Positions 25,132-34,860 of a stretch of 54,336 nt of DNA are shown here, one piece after another (within the stretch, counting starts at the first letter, position 1; every line of letters starts with the position of its first letter). Under the pieces are notes generated by a model that saw only the letters and a program-made list of their open reading frames with translations, was not told where the DNA came from and did not search any database. This DNA comes from CAYVDH01 sp964450355. GTDB lineage: Bacteria > Bacteroidota > Bacteroidia > NS11-12g > UBA955. Made by a program: the position numbers and the translations under genes. The stretch spans positions 1 through 54,336 of the forward strand of contig CAYVDH010000005.1 in assembly GCA_964450355.1 (NCBI GenBank). Direction: 5' to 3'.

Positions 25132-25947
25132 TTAAAAATATAACAATAATTTTATATTTCCTCCCGCATTGTCTGTGTCTAGGTTAAATCCATTTCTTTT
25201 GGCTGATAATATAATTTTATTGGTCACTGGTGCTGAATTCACTCTATCGTAGGTTTCATTTGTTGCCTCAGATTTACCTAAAGTGCTGATAGCCATTCCA
25301 TAACCAAATTCAGCTCCTAAGGAAATTTTGGGAGCAATGAAATATTCAACTCCAACAAAACCTCTCACTCCAATATTGAAATTTGAAGGATTGTTAATTT
25401 TTTTATTTCTAACATAACCTGAGTCTTCATTTTCAATCTTATTACCATAGGTGTAAGTAACATCACTTCCAGAATTGTAATTGATGAATAACTCATAACC
25501 ATAAACACCTTGTAATCTTGTACTTGTACCTTTTCTGTACTCTACTCCAAATCCTAAGCCCAAGGATGTACTTTTGTAAGATTGGACATCTGTAACAGTA
25601 GCTGTTGCTAAAGCTCCTGGAGTTTTATCTGTGACATCGGTTTTTAGTGAATAATTATTAATGCCAAACCTAAATAGTCCTCTATAGGCTTTCATGTTGG
25701 TAATCATGTATTTACCATATATTGTTTGATTTGAATTTGCAAATTGAACGCTTGGAGCATTGTTGATAGCTGAGTTATTTAAGATGTTTCCAAAATAGTT
25801 TAAGAAAGGATTAACGCTCATTCCAAGACAATAATCTCCTTGTTGGGGATGAATTGCAATGCCTTTTTTGTTTTTTAATACTGGCTGTAATTGGGCTTTT
25901 GCCTGAATTGTCACAAAAGCTAATATCAGAAATAATGTATTTTTCAT
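25132..25947 (-). CDS. Outer-membrane beta-barrel protein of unknown function
   Basis: The 271-residue exported protein has a leader ending in QAKAQ. YCLGMSVNPFLNYFGNIL follows the leader, then repeated amphipathic strands (GLFRFGINNYSLKT, STSLGLGFGVEYRKGTST, GVRGFVGVEYFIAPKISLGAEFGYG) and the terminal strand GNIKLLLYF with a C-terminal Phe, typical of BAM-inserted barrels. About ten to twelve strands fit the length. It stands alone between the helicase gene and a small lipoprotein gene. The function is not assignable. Confidence 0.75.
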   Translation of the reverse strand: MKNTLFLILAFVTIQAKAQLQPVLKNKKGIAIHPQQGDYCLGMSVNPFLNYFGNILNNSAINNAPSVQFANSNQTIYGKYMITNMKAYRGLFRFGINNYSLKTDVTDKTPGALATATVTDVQSYKSTSLGLGFGVEYRKGTSTRLQGVYGYELFINYNSGSDVTYTYGNKIENEDSGYVRNKKINNPSNFNIGVRGFVGVEYFIAPKISLGAEFGYGMAISTLGKSEATNETYDRVNSAPVTNKIILSAKRNGFNLDTDNAGGNIKLLLYF

Positions 25948-25970
25948 TGTTGCAAAAATAGAAAAGGTTT

Positions 25971-28241
25971 TTAACTTATTATCATTAATTTGGCAAATTT
26001 CAATACTAAAGTTTTTTCACCTGTCTCGTCAAATCTGATTAATGCCTTTCTGTTATCCCCTGTATCCGTTATTTGTATCACTTCTCCTTGACCAAATCTA
26101 GGATGCTCAATCCGTAATCCAGCAACAATCGAACTTGAATCACTTTCTTTGAAATTTGCAGATAGTTTTACTTGATTGACTGGCTTAAGATTCATTTTAC
26201 CTCCTACTGTTTGACCAAATCCCCTACCAAAATTTGTTTCTTTCTTCTGAAAATTGATGTCCTCTTTTACTAAATTTGTATTTAAAAAAGCAACTTCAAT
26301 GTATTTAGGATTGATTTCATTGATAAACCGACTTGGTTCACAGGGAATTAAATTTCCGTATTTGAACCTGGAAGTGGCAAAACTCAAAAACAAACGGTGT
26401 TCAGCCCTTGTAGTGGCTACGTAAAACAATCTACGCTCCTCTTCTAAATCTTGTCTGCTATTTAAACTCATTTGACTAGGAAACAGATTCTCCTCCAATC
26501 CAACCACAAAAACATACTTAAACTCCAACCCCTTGCTGCTGTGAATAGTCATTAAAGTGACTGTATCTATGTTGTTTTTGTCTTTATCTGCATCGGTTAA
26601 TAATGCAATGCTTTGCAAAAACTGTGAAAGTGTTTTGTCGTTTTCATCAGTATCATCTTCAGTAAACTCCTTGATACCATTAAGTAATTCCATGACGTTT
26701 TCATGCCTTGAAATTCCTTCTACAGTTTTATCTTCATTTAATGTTTTTAGTAAACCCGATTGTTTTGCAATGTAATCCGCTAGTTCATATGCATTTTTAT
26801 TATCTAACATGGATCTAAAACTGCTAATTAAAAAATAAAAATCGCGGATGTGTACACCAGCCGAACCAAACACTGGATATTGTGAAACCTGACTGACGAT
26901 GTCCCAAATTGTAACTTGATTTTCGTTAGCCAAAACCAATAATTTATCTATGGTACTTTGACCAATTTTTCTAGCAGGGTAATTGATAATTCTTTTAAGT
27001 GCTTCTTCGTCTTTAGGGTTTACCACCAATCTTAAATAGGCAATTAAATCTTTTATTTCTTTGCGTTGATAAAAACTAGTACCTCCATAAACTCGGTAAG
27101 CCAAATCGTTTTTTCTCAGTGATTCTTCAAAGGCCCTGCTTTGAGCATTGGTTCTATACAAAATTGCAAAATCGCTGTTTGAGGCTCTGTCTTTCATTTT
27201 CAGTTCGAAAATCTCTTGTGCCACAAATTTGCCTTCTTCGTTATCGCTAAGCGCTCTTATTACTTTTATTTTTTCACCATCTGGATTTTCAGTAAATATT
27301 TTTTTGTCTAATTTTTCTTTGTTGTTTGCAATGATAGAGCTACTAGCATTTACAATGGTAGCAGTGCTTCGGTAATTGTGCTCCAATTTAAACACATTCA
27401 ATTCAGGATAATCTTTTTCAAAATTCAATATATTTTGAATATTAGCTCCCCTAAAACTGTAAATACTTTGAGAATCATCACCTACTACACAAATGTTTCT
27501 GTTTGCTGCAGCCAGTTTTTTCACAATCATGTATTGGCATAAGTTGGTATCTTGGTACTCATCCACCATGATGTATTTAAATTTGTGTTGGTATTTATTC
27601 AACACTTCTAAATGGTTGCTTAACAAATTGTAGGTATTCACTAATAAATCGTCAAAATCCATGGCATCAGCCTTGTAACAACGGGCTTGGTAGATGGAAT
27701 AAATTTTATAAATCAATGGTCTGCCTGTACTGTTGTCCGACTCTATCAATTCATTGATGGTAGCATATTCACGTGCTGTAATTAAATTGTTTTTAGCTGA
27801 ACTGATTCGGTTGTAAACTACGGCTGGTTTATATAATTTTTCATCCAAATTTAGTTCTTTTACAATGGTTTTAATTAAACTTTTGGCATCATCGGTATCA
27901 TATATGGTAAAATTGGAAGTAAACCCAATTTTTTCAGCTTCAAATCTTAGAATTTTAGCAAAAATGGAGTGAAAAGTGCCCATCCACAGATTGCGAGCTT
28001 CAGGACCAACCACACTTTCAATTCTGAGTTTCATTTCTTTAGCTGCTTTGTTTGTAAAAGTAAGAGCGAGAATATTGAAAGCATCAACACCTTTTTTAAT
28101 GATGTGAGCAATGCGGTAGGTCAACACCCTGGTTTTTCCAGAGCCTGCACCAGCAATAATCATCACAGGACCTTCGGTTTCTATACAAGCTGCTTTTTGC
28201 TGAGGATTGAGTTTATCTAAATAAGGGTAATCGTGTTCCAA
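25971..28241 (-). CDS. ATP-dependent DNA helicase, UvrD/PcrA type
   Basis: Superfamily 1A 3'-5' helicase for repair and replication-fork maintenance. It has 756 residues, normal for PcrA/UvrD. Motifs in order: LNPQQKAA (Q motif), GAGSGKTRVL (Walker A), LALTFTNKAAKEM (Ia), DEYQDTN (Walker B), GDDSQSIYSFRGA (III), LEHNYRST (IV), TIHSSKGLEFKYVFV (V) and EEERRLFYVATTRA (VI). A C-terminal tudor-like segment (IEHPRFGQGEVIQI) supports PcrA. The apparent start codon is TTG at 28239-28241; no ATG in frame lies close by. Confidence 0.93.
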   Translation of the reverse strand: MEHDYPYLDKLNPQQKAACIETEGPVMIIAGAGSGKTRVLTYRIAHIIKKGVDAFNILALTFTNKAAKEMKLRIESVVGPEARNLWMGTFHSIFAKILRFEAEKIGFTSNFTIYDTDDAKSLIKTIVKELNLDEKLYKPAVVYNRISSAKNNLITAREYATINELIESDNSTGRPLIYKIYSIYQARCYKADAMDFDDLLVNTYNLLSNHLEVLNKYQHKFKYIMVDEYQDTNLCQYMIVKKLAAANRNICVVGDDSQSIYSFRGANIQNILNFEKDYPELNVFKLEHNYRSTATIVNASSSIIANNKEKLDKKIFTENPDGEKIKVIRALSDNEEGKFVAQEIFELKMKDRASNSDFAILYRTNAQSRAFEESLRKNDLAYRVYGGTSFYQRKEIKDLIAYLRLVVNPKDEEALKRIINYPARKIGQSTIDKLLVLANENQVTIWDIVSQVSQYPVFGSAGVHIRDFYFLISSFRSMLDNKNAYELADYIAKQSGLLKTLNEDKTVEGISRHENVMELLNGIKEFTEDDTDENDKTLSQFLQSIALLTDADKDKNNIDTVTLMTIHSSKGLEFKYVFVVGLEENLFPSQMSLNSRQDLEEERRLFYVATTRAEHRLFLSFATSRFKYGNLIPCEPSRFINEINPKYIEVAFLNTNLVKEDINFQKKETNFGRGFGQTVGGKMNLKPVNQVKLSANFKESDSSSIVAGLRIEHPRFGQGEVIQITDTGDNRKALIRFDETGEKTLVLKFAKLMIIS

Positions 28242-28306
28242 AATTAATGACTGCGAATTTAAATTGAAGTCAATTAAACTTGTAAAAAGAATATTAACAA
28301 TTTTAG

Positions 28307-29845
28307 TTAGTCGAATACCAACTGATAAAGCACATTTTTTTTATTGTAAGGCTCTTCACCCATCATGAAGTAATAGTATTTGTTTTCAACTTCGTTGTAA
28401 TATGCACCAATATCTTGGATTCTAGGTGAGAATTTCATATTGCTTTTATCACCTACTACAACTTTTTCAGAAACTTCGCCTGTAAGTAAATCTATTTTAA
28501 TGTACGCTAAATTCAACTTTTTAACTTTTAATAAATCTGCTAGTTTTAATCCTTTTTTATCGGTGTCTTTGTGTTCTAAAAAAAACAAATAACAAATATC
28601 ACCAACTACAATAGGATTAATCCCCATCAAATTATATTCATTTGACTGTTGTATAAATGGCAATTGATTGATTTTTAATTCCCCTGAATTTTTAACTTTT
28701 ACAATATAAATATCTTGAACATAAATATACTCGCCCCAACCTCCTTTACTTTGAGAAACAGGATTAAATATAAAAATTGTTTCGTCTTCATTTTCGGCAA
28801 TCAATTTATTTTGAGTATTTAAATCTCTTTCTGCCATTAATTTATCATTGGAATAAGGCAAACTTTCTTCATTTTTATTTCTGCTAGCTAAAAGATGAAA
28901 TTCCACATCTGATTCTAATTCATTCTTTGAATTTATTACATATGAAAACAATCCATAATTAACTTTAGTACCAACATCTTCAGTATATTGACCTACGAAT
29001 ACAATTCTTTTATCTTTTCTATAATATTTGGCAAATTTTACAACTAATTTATTTCCATTAACAAAATTGTTAGGTTCAATTTTATCCACGTTAATTTTAA
29101 ATGAATCCATTAACTTTTTAATCTTTATATTAGATTCTAAAAAGTCTTTTTCTAATCCATATTTTAATCCAAAACTATAAAAATCAAATTCTTCCCTTTT
29201 TTGTTCATTAAATGTTTTTCCAATTTTAACAAATGGATAATCATCTCTTCTATATATATTAGGATTCATATTTTCATAATTTATTATTTCGAAAAAATAA
29301 TCATTACTACTATCAATTTTTTCATTAATATTCAAATAAATTTCGGACTTTTTGTAATTAATAAAATTAAGCTTACATACTTTCTCTAATATTCCAGTAT
29401 CTCTGTTAGAAATGTATATACTAGAATCTTTAAATGAATATAAAAAATTGTCATAAATTCTAAATTTATTATTGATAATATATACTTGTTTTGAAATAAA
29501 TTTTAGATCTAATGTATATCTTTTAAAAGTTATTTTTCTCAATGAATCAACTTTTGCAAAATCATTTGATAAAGTATATATATTTTGATTATAAATAAAT
29601 GTTTGGTTTAAACTATACTTACGCCCTTTAATTTTTTTTCTTGAAATTTTAACTAATGTCTTTTTATCATAAGTATATAAATGGAATTTTTCATTTTTAT
29701 AACCAACTACATAAATCATTTTTTCATCCATCCCTATCACTTTTAATCTCTCCTCTTTAACAACTTCAGAGGATATCAACCTCACATTCTGCGAACTCAA
29801 TGTAGTGGAGATTAAAATTATAAAAATAAAAAAAACGCATTTCAT
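28307..29845 (-). CDS. Large secreted protein of unknown function
   Basis: The 512-residue protein has the leader MKCVFFIFIILISTTLSSQ. The mature part is built of repeated short strands separated by lysine/aspartate-rich turns (e.g. GMDEKMIYVVGYKNEKFHLYTYDKKTL, YNQNIYTLSNDFAKVDSLRKI), a pattern compatible with a beta-propeller. I see no catalytic motif. The C-terminus ends NKKNVLYQLVFD with no obvious type-IX sorting domain. It is a single gene between the helicase gene and ruvA. Confidence 0.65.
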   Translation of the reverse strand: MKCVFFIFIILISTTLSSQNVRLISSEVVKEERLKVIGMDEKMIYVVGYKNEKFHLYTYDKKTLVKISRKKIKGRKYSLNQTFIYNQNIYTLSNDFAKVDSLRKITFKRYTLDLKFISKQVYIINNKFRIYDNFLYSFKDSSIYISNRDTGILEKVCKLNFINYKKSEIYLNINEKIDSSNDYFFEIINYENMNPNIYRRDDYPFVKIGKTFNEQKREEFDFYSFGLKYGLEKDFLESNIKIKKLMDSFKINVDKIEPNNFVNGNKLVVKFAKYYRKDKRIVFVGQYTEDVGTKVNYGLFSYVINSKNELESDVEFHLLASRNKNEESLPYSNDKLMAERDLNTQNKLIAENEDETIFIFNPVSQSKGGWGEYIYVQDIYIVKVKNSGELKINQLPFIQQSNEYNLMGINPIVVGDICYLFFLEHKDTDKKGLKLADLLKVKKLNLAYIKIDLLTGEVSEKVVVGDKSNMKFSPRIQDIGAYYNEVENKYYYFMMGEEPYNKKNVLYQLVFD

Positions 29846-29910
29846 CCCTCAAAACTAATAATAAGTATCTGAAAATAAAACTGTTTATTAAAAAAATTAA
29901 GCTAACACCC

Positions 29911-30501
29911 TTATAGATGTTTCAACCCTTGTATGATCAATTCCTCCACCGACATGGAGATTTTGTAATTGTTGGTAATTTTCACCAATGCTTTCTCAGC
30001 AGCCCCTCTTTGAAATCCTAAAGCTTGCAATGCCAACAATGCCTCTTCTATGGATTTGTTGTCTTGAGATTGTGCCATCATCATTTCTGCTGGAGTAGCC
30101 ATTCTGGTGATTTTGTCTTGCAATTCCAATATGATTCGTTGAGCTGTTTTTGGACCAACCCCTTTTACTGATTTTAATGCATTGATATTCCCTGTAGAAA
30201 TAGCACTGATGATTTCTGATGGTCTTTGACCACTCAATATCATGCGGGCAGTATTGGTCCCTACCCCATTAACAGAAATTAAATTCCTAAACAATTGTCG
30301 CTCTATCTCATCAAAAAAACCATACAAAAAATGCCCGTCTTCTTTGATGGCTTGGTGTGCTAAAATCCTTACATTCTTTAATTCTTTTATTTTTTCGTAT
30401 GTATTGATGCTGATTTGCAAATGAAAACCAACACCATTTACATTTAACACCAAAAAAGCTGGATTGGCATGTTCAATTTTTCCTTCAAAAAATTCGTACA
30501 T
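29911..30501 (-). CDS. ruvA: Holliday junction DNA helicase subunit RuvA
   Basis: Binds four-way junctions as a tetramer and loads RuvB for branch migration. It has 196 residues with an N-terminal OB fold (MYEFFEGKIEHANPAFLVLNVNGVGF), two helix-hairpin-helix motifs (LISVNGVGTNTARMIL and LKSVKGVGPKTAQRIILEL), and a C-terminal UBA-like RuvB-binding domain (ALLALQALGFQRGAAEKAL). It overlaps the upstream TPR gene by one base (TAATG). Confidence 0.96.
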   Translation of the reverse strand: MYEFFEGKIEHANPAFLVLNVNGVGFHLQISINTYEKIKELKNVRILAHQAIKEDGHFLYGFFDEIERQLFRNLISVNGVGTNTARMILSGQRPSEIISAISTGNINALKSVKGVGPKTAQRIILELQDKITRMATPAEMMMAQSQDNKSIEEALLALQALGFQRGAAEKALVKITNNYKISMSVEELIIQGLKHL

Positions 30502-31286
30502 TATTTATTCGTTTTAGGCGTCTCTGGAGTGGTAGTTTCTGGAGCAGTTTCTTTTTTCTTGTTGGCTTCCTCTTCTTTTTCTATGGTCAATAGATTAGAT
30601 AATGCCAATAAAAATTTTGAGTCTAATTTTAAGGCTTCATTGAAAGCTGCTTTCGCTTCTTCTTTTCTGCCTAAATCATACAAAGCCAGTCCACGGTAGT
30701 TATAAAATGCTGCCATCAATGGCGTTTGTGCCGATTCTTTTTCAGTTACTTGATAAGAAAACACCATGTCTTTAGTGATGTTTAACGATTCGGCAACTTG
30801 TGTTGAAGCAATGCACTCATACAATCTTTTGACATTGTATTGCAATTCAGTTAAATTAAAACAAGTAATTGGCGACTTATCTAACAGCAACATTTTTTCA
30901 TACGTTTCTATGGCTTTTAATGGTTGGCCTAATTGTTTTAAACTGTTGGCTTTAATTTCTAACATACCCAAGTAATTTGGCTGTGTTTGCAACACCAAAT
31001 CACTCCAATACAATCCTTGCTGTATATTTTGAGTAGCCATGTATAAATAGGCTAAACTATCGCGGTATTTCCCTGTTTTACTTTCCGAAGCTACAACATA
31101 ATTGAGTGAAACAATGGCTGTAGCAAAATCTCCTGATTTTATCGCATTTCTATACACTGTTAAATGCAAATTGGTAGTTGCATTGACTGAAGTAGAAGAT
31201 TCCGCAGGTTTTGTTGTGGTTTTTTGAGCAAAACTAGAGCTCATTGTGATGGCTATAAACCACACACTTAATGCATATTTTTTCAT
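30501..31286 (-). CDS. Exported TPR protein
   Basis: The 261-residue protein has a leader ending in SSSFAQ. Three or four tetratricopeptide-like repeats follow (e.g. SLAYLYMATQNIQQGLYWSDLVL, ANSLKQLGQPLKAIETYEKMLLL, RGLALYDLGRKEEAKAAFNEALKL), with a Thr/Pro/Lys-rich C-terminal tail. TPRs are protein-binding scaffolds; export to the periplasm is likely. It is translationally coupled to ruvA and one base downstream of ilvE, so the three probably share a transcript; no functional link is obvious. Confidence 0.8.
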   Translation of the reverse strand: MKKYALSVWFIAITMSSSFAQKTTTKPAESSTSVNATTNLHLTVYRNAIKSGDFATAIVSLNYVVASESKTGKYRDSLAYLYMATQNIQQGLYWSDLVLQTQPNYLGMLEIKANSLKQLGQPLKAIETYEKMLLLDKSPITCFNLTELQYNVKRLYECIASTQVAESLNITKDMVFSYQVTEKESAQTPLMAAFYNYRGLALYDLGRKEEAKAAFNEALKLDSKFLLALSNLLTIEKEEEANKKKETAPETTTPETPKTNK

Positions 31287-31287
31287 G

Positions 31288-32361
31288 TTATGTTGTTACT
31301 GTTTCTTTTAAAAATGTCATCCAATTGTGTTTATCATCCAATACATGAGTGCGAATACCATTGAATGTGTCTTTGATTTTTTGACTTAATAATTCGCCAT
31401 TCATGTTTAAATTATAATTTTCACCCTGATAATTGAATAACTCAATATTCGTGATGGTAGCTGCTGTTCCTGTTACAAACATTTCTTGCAATGTCCCATT
31501 TTTATGCCATTGAATAATGTCTGCCACTGCCACTTGTTGTTCCTTTATTTCCATTCCAAAATCTTTAATCAATTGAATTACTGAATCTCTAGTTATTCCT
31601 TGCAAAAGTGTATCGGTTAGCTCTGGAGTATATACTTTATTATTTGCTACCACAAACACATTGCTAGTTCCAGTTTCTTCTAAATATTGATGTGAGTATC
31701 CATCCGTCCACAACACTTGATCAAATCCTTGTTGTTGGGCTAATTTTGTTGGGTACATGGCTGCTGCATAGTTTCCTGCACATTTAGCTGAACCTACTCC
31801 ACCTTTTGCGCTTCTGGTATATTTTTCTTCTACTTTTACCTTTAAATGATGTGAATAATAGACATTAACTGGGCAAGCATAAATCATAAACGTGTAATTT
31901 TCAGATTGTTTTACACCTAAAAAATCATCCGTAGCAAACATGAAAGGTCGGATATATAGCGAACTGCCAAGCATGGTAGGAATCCAATTTTTATCCATAA
32001 CCACCAATTGATGCAATCCTTTTTCAAATAGTTCTTGCGGAAGTGTAGGCATGCACATTCTTTCGGCAGTTCTGTTTAATCTTTTTAAATTTTCTAAGGG
32101 TCTGAAAAAGGACACTTGACCACTAGGATTTTTAAATGCTTTCATTCCCTCAAAAATGGATTGACCATAATGCAAAGCCGACAAAGTTGGGCTTACTTCA
32201 ATTTTGCCAAATGGCTCAATTCTAAGATTTTGCCATTCACCATTGACATAATCACAAACAAACATGTGGTCGGTAAAAATTTTCCCAAATGGAATGTTTT
32301 GTGGATCAAATGAAGAAATTTTTGATTCTTTTATTCTATTTATTGTAATTTCGAAGCTCAT
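31288..32361 (-). CDS. ilvE: Branched-chain amino acid aminotransferase
   Basis: PLP enzyme that transfers amino groups between Leu/Ile/Val and 2-oxoglutarate. It has 357 residues from the ATG at 32361 (an upstream ATG at 32433 adds 24 residues that overlap the divergent gene). FVCDYVNGEWQNLRIEPFG, LHYGQSIFEGMKAF, GSAKCAGNYAAAMYPT (schiff-base Lys) and EETGTSNVFVV identify the class IV aminotransferase fold, type II (eukaryotic-like length). Its start codon is only 25 bases from the start of the divergent gene on the plus strand. Confidence 0.94.
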   Translation of the reverse strand: MSFEITINRIKESKISSFDPQNIPFGKIFTDHMFVCDYVNGEWQNLRIEPFGKIEVSPTLSALHYGQSIFEGMKAFKNPSGQVSFFRPLENLKRLNRTAERMCMPTLPQELFEKGLHQLVVMDKNWIPTMLGSSLYIRPFMFATDDFLGVKQSENYTFMIYACPVNVYYSHHLKVKVEEKYTRSAKGGVGSAKCAGNYAAAMYPTKLAQQQGFDQVLWTDGYSHQYLEETGTSNVFVVANNKVYTPELTDTLLQGITRDSVIQLIKDFGMEIKEQQVAVADIIQWHKNGTLQEMFVTGTAATITNIELFNYQGENYNLNMNGELLSQKIKDTFNGIRTHVLDDKHNWMTFLKETVTT

Positions 32362-32386
32362 TTCTAATGCAAAGAAAAACAATTTA

Positions 32387-32893
32387 ATGAATGAAAAACT
32401 AATTATTGACGAAAATTTTCCAGAAATACTCAACCTTTTTTACAATAACGAGGTGTATTTAGTGGAAGAAAAAATAAATTATGATGAAATAATCAGCGAA
32501 GGAGGTAATAAATACCGCTTTCTGAACATCATTTCTCACAACAACGAAGGCATGCTAACTTCAGAACAAAAAGATTTCTTTTTTAAAATGATCAATGCCA
32601 TACGCACCGATAAAATCACCATGGATGCCGATGGGTATTCCATGATCAATGTTTACAATTACAAAGGACTCACTTGGCAAAACATCGAAAAACTATATAG
32701 CCCTAAATACTGTGTTTTTTGGGGTGTAAATCCTGAGGTGTTCAAATTAACTTGTAAATTGTACGGTGGACTTCTTCACAATGGCTGTAAAATTATTTTT
32801 GTGGACAACATGACCAAAATTTCAAACGATGTAGTTCTGAAAAGAAACTTATGGAATTTAATTCAACGATTATTTGGCATGAATAAAGCTTAA
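32387..32893 (+). CDS. Conserved cytoplasmic protein of unknown function
   Basis: The 168-residue protein starts at the ATG at 32387; the longer form from 32264 would run inside ilvE and is rejected. There is no leader or membrane helix. Notable segments are PEILNLFYNNEVYLVEE, GMLTSEQKDFFFKMINAI and YCVFWGVNPEVFKLTCKLYG, ending with a basic/hydrophobic helix KRNLWNLIQRLFG. It precedes rdgB by three bases and probably forms an operon with rdgB and queA. I do not recognise a characterised family; a nucleic-acid-processing accessory role would be a guess. Confidence 0.75.
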   Translation: MNEKLIIDENFPEILNLFYNNEVYLVEEKINYDEIISEGGNKYRFLNIISHNNEGMLTSEQKDFFFKMINAIRTDKITMDADGYSMINVYNYKGLTWQNIEKLYSPKYCVFWGVNPEVFKLTCKLYGGLLHNGCKIIFVDNMTKISNDVVLKRNLWNLIQRLFGMNKA

Positions 32894-32896
32894 TTT

Positions 32897-33475
32897 ATGG
32901 AACTGATATTTGCCTCCAGCAACCAATACAAAACCAAAGAACTAATTTCTATTTTACCTGCCAATTTCACAGTGAAAAACTTAAAAGACATTGGCTATCT
33001 TCAAGAAATAGAAGAAAATGGAACTACCCTGAAAGAAAATGCTTACATCAAAGCAAAAACCATTTATGAAGCTTATGGCAAGAACTGCCTATCGGACGAC
33101 AGCGGACTTGAAATCCCATTCTTGAATGGCGAACCGGGTGTAAAAAGCGCAAGATACTCTGGTACTCCTCCTAATGACAGAGAAAACATGGCTAAAGTGC
33201 TTACTAAATTAGGGGACACCACACAAAGACAAGCTTCATTTAAAACCGTGATTTGCTATTGCAATCAAGGTGAATACCATTATTTTGAAGGCGAGGTAAT
33301 TGGCAATATCAATTCAAAACCAATAGGACTGTATGGATTTGGCTATGACCCTATTTTTGTTCCAGAAGGATACAACATGACCTTTGCTGAAATGATGTTA
33401 GACCAAAAAAACGAATTGAGTCATAGGAAAAAAGCGTTAGAGAAATTCAAAGAATTCATTAATAAGTCCCTTTGA
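32897..33475 (+). CDS. rdgB: Non-canonical purine NTP pyrophosphatase (RdgB/HAM1)
   Basis: Hydrolyses dITP, XTP and related damaged nucleotides to monophosphates, keeping them out of DNA. It has 192 residues with IFASSNQYKTKEL at the N-terminus, ENGTTLKENAYIKA, LSDDSGLEIPFLNGEPGVKSARYSG, GYDPIFVPEGY and ELSHRKKALEKF, all conserved in the Ham1 family. It lies between the 32387 gene and queA, overlapping queA by four bases. Confidence 0.96.
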   Translation: MELIFASSNQYKTKELISILPANFTVKNLKDIGYLQEIEENGTTLKENAYIKAKTIYEAYGKNCLSDDSGLEIPFLNGEPGVKSARYSGTPPNDRENMAKVLTKLGDTTQRQASFKTVICYCNQGEYHYFEGEVIGNINSKPIGLYGFGYDPIFVPEGYNMTFAEMMLDQKNELSHRKKALEKFKEFINKSL

Positions 33476-34653
33476 TAAACATAGACCAAATAGAAATCAA
33501 GGATTATGACTTTGAGCTCAATGAAAAACACATTGCACAGGAAGCCATTGAGCCTCGTGACCATTCCAAACTACTGGTATTAAAAAACAACAAAATCACA
33601 GACGAGCATTTTTACCATCTTCATCATTACATACCAAATGGAAGCACCTTAGTAATTAACGATGCAAAAGTGATACCTGCACGTTTGTTTTTTAAAAACC
33701 AAAACGGAGCCAACATTGAGGTATTTTTGCTTCAACCATACAATAGTGAATACACCCAGGCATTGCAATCCAATAATGAATGTACTTGGAAATGTTTGAT
33801 TGGCAATAAAAAAAAATGGAAATCAAATGAAAAATTAACCATTGAGCAAATTCAATTGACTGCTGAATTGATGGACATGGAAGGTCAAATTGTAAAATTC
33901 AGTTGGGAAAATAAATGCAGCTTTATACAACTGTTGGAACAAATAGGCAACATGCCTTTACCACCTTACATCAAAAAAAGAAACAAAGAAACGGATAAAA
34001 ACAGGTACCAAACGGTGTACTCTAAAACAGAGGGTTCAGTGGCAGCACCCACTGCGGGTCTTCATTTTACAGACCATGTATTCCAAGAATTAGCAAATAA
34101 AAACACCAGCATTTGTCGGGTCACTTTGCATGTCAGTGCTGGCACTTTTTTACCTGTAACCAGTGCTAAGGCAGTGGACCATCCCATGCACAGCGAATTT
34201 TTTAGTTTTACCAAATCCAGCATTGAGTTGCTGTTAAATTCTCAACAAATTATATGTGTTGGCACTACATCGGTAAGAGTTACGGAGAGTTTGTATTACT
34301 TAGCTACCAACTTATTAAACAACGTTGACAACCCTTATGAAATTGGTCAATTTTGTGGCTATACAAATTATAAAAACACATTTGAAAACAGCAAAACTGC
34401 ATTACAATTTTTGTTGGACTACATGAACAAGAATCAGTTGGAGGAGATAACAGGCAACACGTCCATCATGATCATGCCGGGGTATCAATTTCAGTTTTTA
34501 AATGGATTGATTACCAACTTTCATCAACCTAAATCCACATTGTTGTTATTAATAAGCGCCTTTATAGGTGAGCGATGGAGAGAGGTGTACCAACATGCAA
34601 TAGAGCAACAATACCGTTTTTATAGCTATGGCGATAGTTCTTTGTTGTTTTAA
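33472..34653 (+). CDS. queA: tRNA preQ1(34) S-adenosylmethionine ribosyltransferase-isomerase QueA
   Basis: Transfers and isomerises the ribosyl group of SAM onto preQ1-modified tRNA, forming epoxyqueuosine. The protein has 393 residues and starts with TTG at 33472, which overlaps the rdgB stop (TTGA); the N-terminus DQIEIKDYDFELNEKHIAQ needs this start. GSTLVINDAKVIPARLFF, GNMPLPPYIKK, YQTVYSKTEGSVAAPTAGLHFT and NFHQPKSTLLLLISAFIG are family hallmarks. The length exceeds the usual 340-360 residues because of insertions near residues 80-145. Confidence 0.95.
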   Translation: MINIDQIEIKDYDFELNEKHIAQEAIEPRDHSKLLVLKNNKITDEHFYHLHHYIPNGSTLVINDAKVIPARLFFKNQNGANIEVFLLQPYNSEYTQALQSNNECTWKCLIGNKKKWKSNEKLTIEQIQLTAELMDMEGQIVKFSWENKCSFIQLLEQIGNMPLPPYIKKRNKETDKNRYQTVYSKTEGSVAAPTAGLHFTDHVFQELANKNTSICRVTLHVSAGTFLPVTSAKAVDHPMHSEFFSFTKSSIELLLNSQQIICVGTTSVRVTESLYYLATNLLNNVDNPYEIGQFCGYTNYKNTFENSKTALQFLLDYMNKNQLEEITGNTSIMIMPGYQFQFLNGLITNFHQPKSTLLLLISAFIGERWREVYQHAIEQQYRFYSYGDSSLLF

Positions 34654-34659
34654 AAAAAA

Positions 34660-34681
34660 GCCCACGGTTTAAACCGATGGA
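34660..34681. repeat. Partial copy of the island palindrome, after queA
   Basis: GCCCACGGTTTAAACCGATGG with one inserted base is a degenerate copy of the palindrome found whole at 36688-36715 and 42755-42782. It lies seven bases past the queA stop. The T-run is on the minus-strand side, so it is not a clear plus-strand terminator. Confidence 0.6.
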
Positions 34682-34740
34682 TAAAATTACAAAAAGGCCC
34701 ATATAGTTATCAATTGATGTTGCATAAAAAAATCAAATAA

Positions 34741-34860
34741 GGGCATGCCCCTCCTTGGGTCGGGTCGGGCTATCCATTACAAGTCCTCGTCTCGGCAGAG
34801 CTGAGCCTCCGGGCTTTTCATTGCTATCCCTCATGCTTGCTTACGCCAGCCCATAACGGT
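34741..34860. repeat. GC-rich structured element downstream of queA
   Basis: This is a GC-rich island in an AT-rich gap: GGGCATGCCC at 34741-34750, GGGTCGGGTCGGGC, then CTCGGCAGAGCTGAG and GGGCTTTTCA. It ends TACGCCAGCCCATAACGG. The CCTCATGCTTGCTTACGCC piece (34829-34847) recurs at 36466-36484. I recall similar elements as dispersed intergenic repeats in Bacteroidota. No ORF was seen in 34654-35297 (about 640 bases). Confidence 0.5.

Noticed and set aside
33472..33474. TTG start of queA as a sign of a truncated gene
   Set aside because: The conserved N-terminus is complete from this codon and overlaps the rdgB stop as TTGA; this is a normal coupled start.
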